This document shows, piece after piece, positions 24,457 to 28,827 of a DNA stretch of 28,827 nt. Within the stretch, counting starts at the first letter, position 1. Each line of letters opens with the position of its first letter. The DNA comes from CAG-273 sp964618105. GTDB taxonomy: Bacteria > Bacillota > Clostridia > TANB77 > CAG-508. Location of the stretch: positions 1 to 28,827 of the forward strand of contig CAZUAJ010000010.1 of assembly GCA_964618105.1 (NCBI GenBank), given 5' to 3'. The notes beneath the pieces were generated by a model. It ran no database searches. It was given only the letters and a program-made list of their open reading frames with translations, and was not told where the DNA came from. The position numbers and the translations under genes were made by a program.

Positions 24457-27400
24457 ATGAAAAAAATTGTCAAAGAAGTGTCAATAATTTTATTGTTATT
24501 TATGTTGCTTCTATTAGCAAGTCAAGAAGTATTTGCAAGTGATATATCAAACTCATTATCAAAAGTAGATTATTCAGAGGAATTTAAAGAATGGCTTAGT
24601 CTTTCAGATGAAGAAAAAGAAAATGTAATAATGCCCAGAATGTATAATGTAAAAAGTTCTACAATTAAATATACAAATCCATTGTTTTTAACTAGAATGT
24701 TGGGTTCTAGTATAAATTCAAGATATAATTTAAAAGATATAATTCCGGCTAATTTAATAATAAGAAATCAGCAACAAACAAATTCATGTTGGACATTTGC
24801 TGCATTATCATCTTTAGAAACTAATCTCGCATTATCTAACTATAGAAGCGGTATAAATACTTCAAAAATATATGACTTTTCTGAAAGACATATGGAGTAT
24901 GCTACAACAAAAACATTTGCAAATAATGTAACAAATCCTATAGGATATAATAGGGTTGTAGGAAGTGGTGGAAGTTGGTGGACAGCAGAACCTTATTTTA
25001 TTAATGGAACTGGTGCTGTACCTGAAAGTGAATTGCCCTTTGAAAATAACGAAAATCTAATAAACATAAGTGCAATTCAAAACAAAACTGTATCAAGTCA
25101 AGTTCATGATACAATATATTTTGAAAATTACAAATATGCAGATGAAGAAGAAAAAACAGAAATAATGAACAAAATTAAACAACATATTAAAAACTATGGT
25201 TCAGTATTTGCTAGTATTCATGGTAATTCGTCTAATTCAATTGCTGGTAACTGTTATAATAATGATACTGGTGCTTTATATTGTTATAATTCTATTTCAC
25301 ATGCACCTAATCATGCTGTTTCTATTATTGGTTGGGATGATAATTACAGTGTAAATAATTTTGTTGAAGGAAATAATTCAAAACCGTCTTCTAATGGTGC
25401 TTGGATTATTAGAAATTCTTGGGGCGAAAAACAAGAAAAGAACTTACTAGAATTAAAACAAGAAATATATAATTCTTATCAAAATGAGTGTAACTCAAAA
25501 GGATGGACAGAAGCATCATTAATACCAAATGAATTTATAGAAGAATGTGGATATTCTATAGAAGGAGATATTGCTTATATATTAATGGGAGATAATGGTT
25601 TAATGTATGTATCTTATGAAGATGTAAATATTCCTAGCAGTCTTTATGGGATTATTAAAGCCAGTGATTCGGTTGATTATGATAAAATATATCAATATGA
25701 TGAATATTATCCAGCTACAAGTTTATACTATAATTCTTCGAAGATTATGTTTGGTAATATTTTTGAGAAGGGTAATTCAACAGAATATTTAACAAAAGTT
25801 GCATTACATGCTGCAGAAAAATATACTTGTAAAGTATATGTAAATCCAACTGGTTCTAGTTTTAAAAAAGCTGATATGCAATTAGTTTCTCTAAAAGCTG
25901 GAGAATCTGAAACAATAGAAGCAGGATATCATACATTAGAATTTTCTAAACCTATTGCATTAACAGGTAATAAGTTTGCAGTTGTTATTGAAGTTACAAG
26001 TTCAGGTTATAGTACAGATATATATTTAGAGTCTAAAATAAAAGATGTTGACGCTTTTGATGTTGTTACTGTTGAAAATGGAAAATGTTTTCTCGCTACA
26101 GACCACGACTTAGATAAATGTACTTGGCAAGATTTAGGAAAATTAACTCAATCTAATCCTTCATTAGTTGATGGTGATAGTACAATAAAATCATTTACAA
26201 CAAATGAACTTATAGATGAATCTTTAAAAAGTATAAAAATAACAACACCGCCTATAAAAACATCATATTTTGAAGGAGAAAACTTTGATAAAACTGGTAT
26301 GGTTATAACTGCATATTATAATAGCAAAGTTAAACCATCTGTTGTACTAGATAGTTCAAGTTATAGTATTTCAAATGGAACTAATTTAAAAGCAGGTCAA
26401 ACAAGTGTTACAATAACCTTTGATAACAAAAGTGTTAATCAGACAATAAAAGTAGAAAAAAATAGTGTAACTGAATTAAAAATTAAAACTCCACCTACAA
26501 AAACAGAATATAAAGAAGGTCAAAATTTTGATAAAGCAGGAATGATTATAGAAGCAACATTTAAAAATGGAATCATAAAAGAAGTCACAGACTATATAAT
26601 TTTAAACGGAAACAACTTAAAAAGTGATCAAACAAATGTAACTATTTCTTACGGCGAAAAAACTGTTACTCAAGCAATAACCGTTATACCTAATCCGTTA
26701 ATAGAACTAACTATTACTAAAGTACCTAATAAAACAAAATATGTAGTAGGACAAGATTTTGATAAAACAGGAATGGTTGTTACAGGTATATACCAAGATA
26801 AATCAGCAGTTGAAATTTTAGATTATACAATAGAAAATGGTAATAAATTAACAAAAAATCAAACATCTATAACAATAAGATATTTTGGAAAAACAACTAC
26901 TCAAAAGATAACGGTTGAAGAAAAATCCATTATAGGAATTTCTGTTAATGAAAAACCTAACAAATTAACATATATTCAGAATAAAGAGAATTTAGATTTA
27001 ACAGGTGGAAGTATAACTGTTTCTTATAATGATGAAACCACGGAAATTATTGATATGACTTCTAAGCAAATAGCTGTAACCGGATTTAATAATAACAAGG
27101 CAGGAAAAATTACTATCACTTTAACATATCAAGAAAAAGCAACAATGTTTGATATTAATATTATTGAAGAAGAAAAAGCTGAAAATTCAAATTTAGCTAA
27201 TGCAAAATGTGTTACAAAACAAATTAAAGCATATTACTTTACGAATAATTCAGCAAAAGATTATACCGTAATGGATGTAGAAATAAACAATATCAGTAGA
27301 AATTTGAATAATGATAAAGTTGAATATTATTACTATTTATCAACCATACAAAATGAAGAAAATATAACAGATTGGGTAAAAATTACCGAGAAACAAAATT

Positions 27401-27771
27401 CTAGTAATAATTTACAATTTACAATAAATTCAAAAGACATTTCAAATTATGAAGACATTTCAAAAGAAAATGTTTTATACATATATATAAAAGAAGTTGT
27501 AGCAAAAGGTGGCAACCAAAGTGTTGCAATGTCTAAAGCTCTTTCATTAGAAACCGATGTAAAAGTAGAAACTTATGTTAATGGTGCAATTAAAGAGAAT
27601 ATTAATTCTTCTAATTCTAATAATAATGGAAATAGCAAAAAAGATGATACTGTGGCTGATGGAAAACTACCACAAGCAGGTGTAAAAACCATTGCTTCCA
27701 TAATTTTAATTGTAATCATAATTGGTGTATTTTGTTATATTAAATATAATAAATTTGAAGATATAAAATAA
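24457..27771 (+). CDS. Secreted, wall-anchored C1A (papain-like) cysteine protease
   Basis: This 1104-residue surface protease has a signal peptide at 1-28. The papain-type catalytic set is Q105, C111 (QQQTNSCWTFAA), H286 (PNHAVSIIGWDD) and N320 (IIRNSWGE). A beta-rich region at about 400-530 (YQYDEYYP, VALHAAEKYTCKVYVNPTG) resembles the lectin-like domain of other clostridial C1A proteases. Four Ig-like repeats start near 589, 671, 748 and 825, the first three with the pattern KxxYxxGxxFDKxGM. The C-terminus has LPQAG (1071-1075), a hydrophobic span and a short charged tail: a sortase signal with A in place of T. AGGAGG lies 13 nt before the ATG, but an in-frame TGA just upstream fixes the start. 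A cell-surface role in protein degradation or adhesion is inferred. Confidence 0.93.
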   Translation: MKKIVKEVSIILLLFMLLLLASQEVFASDISNSLSKVDYSEEFKEWLSLSDEEKENVIMPRMYNVKSSTIKYTNPLFLTRMLGSSINSRYNLKDIIPANLIIRNQQQTNSCWTFAALSSLETNLALSNYRSGINTSKIYDFSERHMEYATTKTFANNVTNPIGYNRVVGSGGSWWTAEPYFINGTGAVPESELPFENNENLINISAIQNKTVSSQVHDTIYFENYKYADEEEKTEIMNKIKQHIKNYGSVFASIHGNSSNSIAGNCYNNDTGALYCYNSISHAPNHAVSIIGWDDNYSVNNFVEGNNSKPSSNGAWIIRNSWGEKQEKNLLELKQEIYNSYQNECNSKGWTEASLIPNEFIEECGYSIEGDIAYILMGDNGLMYVSYEDVNIPSSLYGIIKASDSVDYDKIYQYDEYYPATSLYYNSSKIMFGNIFEKGNSTEYLTKVALHAAEKYTCKVYVNPTGSSFKKADMQLVSLKAGESETIEAGYHTLEFSKPIALTGNKFAVVIEVTSSGYSTDIYLESKIKDVDAFDVVTVENGKCFLATDHDLDKCTWQDLGKLTQSNPSLVDGDSTIKSFTTNELIDESLKSIKITTPPIKTSYFEGENFDKTGMVITAYYNSKVKPSVVLDSSSYSISNGTNLKAGQTSVTITFDNKSVNQTIKVEKNSVTELKIKTPPTKTEYKEGQNFDKAGMIIEATFKNGIIKEVTDYIILNGNNLKSDQTNVTISYGEKTVTQAITVIPNPLIELTITKVPNKTKYVVGQDFDKTGMVVTGIYQDKSAVEILDYTIENGNKLTKNQTSITIRYFGKTTTQKITVEEKSIIGISVNEKPNKLTYIQNKENLDLTGGSITVSYNDETTEIIDMTSKQIAVTGFNNNKAGKITITLTYQEKATMFDINIIEEEKAENSNLANAKCVTKQIKAYYFTNNSAKDYTVMDVEINNISRNLNNDKVEYYYYLSTIQNEENITDWVKITEKQNSSNNLQFTINSKDISNYEDISKENVLYIYIKEVVAKGGNQSVAMSKALSLETDVKVETYVNGAIKENINSSNSNNNGNSKKDDTVADGKLPQAGVKTIASIILIVIIIGVFCYIKYNKFEDIK

Positions 27772-27866
27772 CAAAAGCATTATAAATGAAAGGTATTATA
27801 GAAATAGTTTTTGTAATGTTATTGAATTTGTTTCTAGATGTTTTAACTAATAAATCATAAAAATAT

Positions 27867-27892
27867 CCCAGGGGATTTCCCTGGGGTTATTT
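27867..27892 (+). terminator. Terminator of the C1A protease gene
   Basis: A GC-rich stem CCCAGGG (27867-27873) with CCCTGGG (27879-27885), a 5-nt loop, followed by TTATTTCATTTTT. Confidence 0.85.
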
Positions 27893-28015
27893 CATTTTTA
27901 ATTAAATTAGTTTATCAACATATTCTGCCATAAAAATAGGTATATTTGGTCTACAGCTTCTTACGAAGCTATTTATCCCAGAATATTTACACGTTATTCA
28001 CATAACGTGTTTACA
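27893..28015. other. Intergenic stretch with hairpins and a possible gene remnant
   Basis: Between the protease terminator and the IS remnant there is no complete gene. Two tight hairpins are visible: AGCTTC-TTAC-GAAGCT near 27955-27970, and ACACGTTAT-TCAC-ATAACGTGT near 27990-28011. The first is enclosed by ATTCTG/CAGAAT. On the minus strand a stop-bounded frame (27902-27997) reads plausibly (NSFVRSCRPNIPIFMAEYV) but has no start or binding site, so it may be the tail of a lost gene. Confidence 0.3.
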
Positions 28016-28090
28016 GAGTATGTAAATATTTTTGTGTAAATCGAATTTACCTTTTATGAAATAAATAACTTAAAATATTATAACATAAAT

Positions 28091-28123
28091 AAGCGTTATT
28101 GTAAACTGATTATGATAATGCTT
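28091..28123 (-). terminator. Terminator after the 58-codon ORF
   Basis: Arms AAGCGTTAT (28091-28099) and ATAATGCTT (28115-28123) pair with one wobble; they follow the stop codon directly on the minus strand. The plus strand carries a T-run (TTTTTT). Confidence 0.5.
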
Positions 28124-28125
28124 TT

Positions 28126-28302
28126 TTATATAATTTTATCTGCTTTTTTCCAAATATCCCTATCAGAATATTCATCAAAAATCGCAATCATCTCATATCC
28201 TATTATCATTGGTGTTACGGGTATTCCACTTTCAGTTAATTCTTTTATTGCAAGTTTTGCACATGCAATTCCTATTAATTTATTATTATTTATTTCTTCC
28301 AT
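28126..28302 (-). CDS. Small passenger protein in the IS remnant, unknown
   Basis: I do not recognise this 58-residue protein. It starts MEEINNNKLIGIACAKLAIK and ends with EYSDRDIWKKADKII; it looks soluble, slightly acidic and helical, without motifs. The binding site AAGGAG overlaps the stop of the transposase remnant and lies 9 nt from the ATG, so it was once translated after the transposase. Its frame is intact although the upstream gene is destroyed. It may be an original second ORF of the element or a captured gene. Confidence 0.6.
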   Translation of the reverse strand: MEEINNNKLIGIACAKLAIKELTESGIPVTPMIIGYEMIAIFDEYSDRDIWKKADKII

Positions 28303-28315
28303 ATTGATTTACTCC

Positions 28316-28524
28316 TTATATTCTACCTTTAAATATTATCTCTAGTTCTTTCAATGTTTCACCCCATCCAGGTTGTGTACTAGTCCAATTTTCTTACCAT
28401 CTATCCATTGATGTTGGATATTTCTCTTTCCATGTATTTGTTACTTCATACATTAATTTTTTAGTATTTCTTTCACTAGTTTATTCATTGCTTCATCTTC
28501 TGCATTAATTCTTTTTTCTTCCAT
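28316..28524 (-). pseudogene. IS256-type transposase remnant
   Basis: AGGAGG lies 10 nt before an ATG at 28524, whose frame (MEEKRINAEDEAMNKLVKE) stops after 23 codons. A one-base frame change restores EVTNTWKEKYPTSMDRW, then a TAA, then ENWTSTQPGWGETLKELEI up to the stop at 28316. Segments of this kind (KEKYPxSxxxW and NWxxxLxxLxIxFxxRI) occur in the C-terminal half of IS256-family transposases, so this is a start region joined to tail segments after a large internal deletion, plus a frameshift and a stop. It cannot make an active transposase. Confidence 0.6.
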
Positions 28525-28648
28525 AAGAAAAATACCTCCTTTGATATATTTATATTATATCATAAAAGGTATTTTCTTTTTATGCTTTTTAGTTTACACA
28601 AAATTCATGACATTCTCCCTTTTGCATTTTTTTAAAGAGCACAACAAA

Positions 28649-28734
28649 AGACAGACTATTTATGCTATTTTTTGTACTTTTTCCAAACCTTTTGTTCTAG
28701 GTTTTCGTACATTTCGCATATAGTCTGCCTTTTT
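28649..28734. repeat. Long interrupted hairpin (terminator-like)
   Basis: Outer arms AGACAGACTAT (28649-28659) and ATAGTCTGCCT (28720-28730) enclose further nested pairs ATGC/GCAT, TGTAC/GTACA and AAACCT/AGGTTT, with an 8-nt tip, giving one rod of about 82 nt. T-runs follow on the plus strand (TTTTT) and, less strongly, on the minus strand. It could be a terminator for the partial frame on the minus strand or a small palindromic repeat. Confidence 0.5.
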
Positions 28735-28827
28735 GGTATTATTAATAAAGCTAACATTATTAGCTTGTTTGTTTTTTATAACATTAATCGTTTTGGTTAA
28801 AAAGCTTGCTAATTCTACATTTCTTTT
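28660..28827 (-). CDS. Possible partial gene at the window edge, unknown
   Basis: A minus-strand frame is open from the window end to a TAA at 28660. It gives 55 residues, starting KRNVELASFLTKTINVIKN and ending KPRTKGLEKVQKIA, basic and without known motifs. The start lies outside the window. Its last third is encoded within one side of the long hairpin, which casts doubt on its being a real protein end. Confidence 0.3.
   Translation of the reverse strand, partial: KRNVELASFLTKTINVIKNKQANNVSFINNTKKADYMRNVRKPRTKGLEKVQKIA

Larger units (their letters stand above)
28016..28617. mobile_element. IS256-like deletion derivative with 26-bp terminal inverted repeats
   Basis: The ends 28016-28041 and 28592-28617 are inverted repeats matching at 20 of 26 positions, starting with GAG at the outer tip and sharing TTTTGTGTAAA inside, like ends of IS256-family elements. 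The 602 bp between hold a broken transposase remnant and an intact 58-codon ORF, both on the minus strand. No 8-9 bp target duplication is visible in the flanks (GTGTTTACA and CCTTTTGCA), so insertion is old or followed by rearrangement. Family assignment comes from recalled sequence patterns and was not searched. Confidence 0.6.

Noticed and set aside
28007..28626. Target-site duplication around the IS256-like remnant
   Set aside because: The 9 bp on each side (GTGTTTACA and CCTTTTGCA) do not match.
28112..28723. Plus-strand frames at 28112-28345 and 28541-28723
   Set aside because: They lack ribosome binding sites and lie opposite the small ORF, transposase remnant and inverted-repeat end, which explain the sequence better.
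1..28827. CRISPR array, tRNA or rRNA genes
   Set aside because: No regularly spaced direct repeats, no cloverleaf with GTTCRA-type loop, and no rRNA-like sequence were found on either strand.

Overview
The window is AT-rich, has strong AGGAGG-type ribosome binding sites, and carries sporulation genes (yqfC, yqfD, a pdaA-type deacetylase), an agr-type quorum-sensing locus and an NADH-linked [FeFe] hydrogenase. This points to a strictly anaerobic, low-GC Firmicute of the Clostridia that is probably spore-forming; the species cannot be told from the window.

Layout. (1) 1-2581: recO, a yqzL-like small gene and era on the minus strand, bracketed by two copies of a 162-bp structured intergenic element that I cannot name. 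(2) 2582-7373: hydC-hydB-GNAT-hydA on the minus strand, encoding an electron-bifurcating hydrogenase. hydA carries a one-base insertion inside the H-cluster motif, which splits it into two frames. (3) 7528-12404: one minus-strand operon, pdaA-yqfC-yqfD-unknown-ybeY-dgkA/PAP2. It resembles the conserved yqfC-yqfD-phoH-yqfF-ybeY-dgkA cluster, but an unrecognised 422-residue frame sits where phoH and yqfF are expected, and the hyd operon lies between dgkA and era. (4) 12550-15660: an agr system split into two convergent units, agrA-agrC (+) and agrB-agrD (-), sharing a 20-bp-stem bidirectional terminator. agrD is only 39 codons. (5) 15800-19548: rluA-type pseudouridine synthase, an rRNA methyltransferase-like gene, a small membrane protein and uvrC, all minus. 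(6) 19650-24156: accessory island with two tiny RBS-led ORFs, a candidate plus-strand structured sRNA with its own promoter and terminator, an unrecognised 268-residue gene, and an overlapping nuclease/DNA methyltransferase pair that looks like a restriction-modification system. (7) 24332-27890: a large secreted C1A cysteine protease with four Ig-like repeats and an LPQAG wall-anchor signal. (8) 28016-28617: a 602-bp IS256-like deletion derivative with 26-bp terminal inverted repeats, a broken transposase and a 58-codon passenger ORF. The window ends in a long hairpin and a possible partial gene.

Working together: HydABC would couple NADH and reduced ferredoxin oxidation to H2 production (or the reverse) if the hydA reading frame is really intact. 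The agr peptide is made by AgrB/AgrD and sensed by AgrC/AgrA. The nuclease/methyltransferase pair probably defends against foreign DNA. No tRNA, rRNA or CRISPR array was seen.
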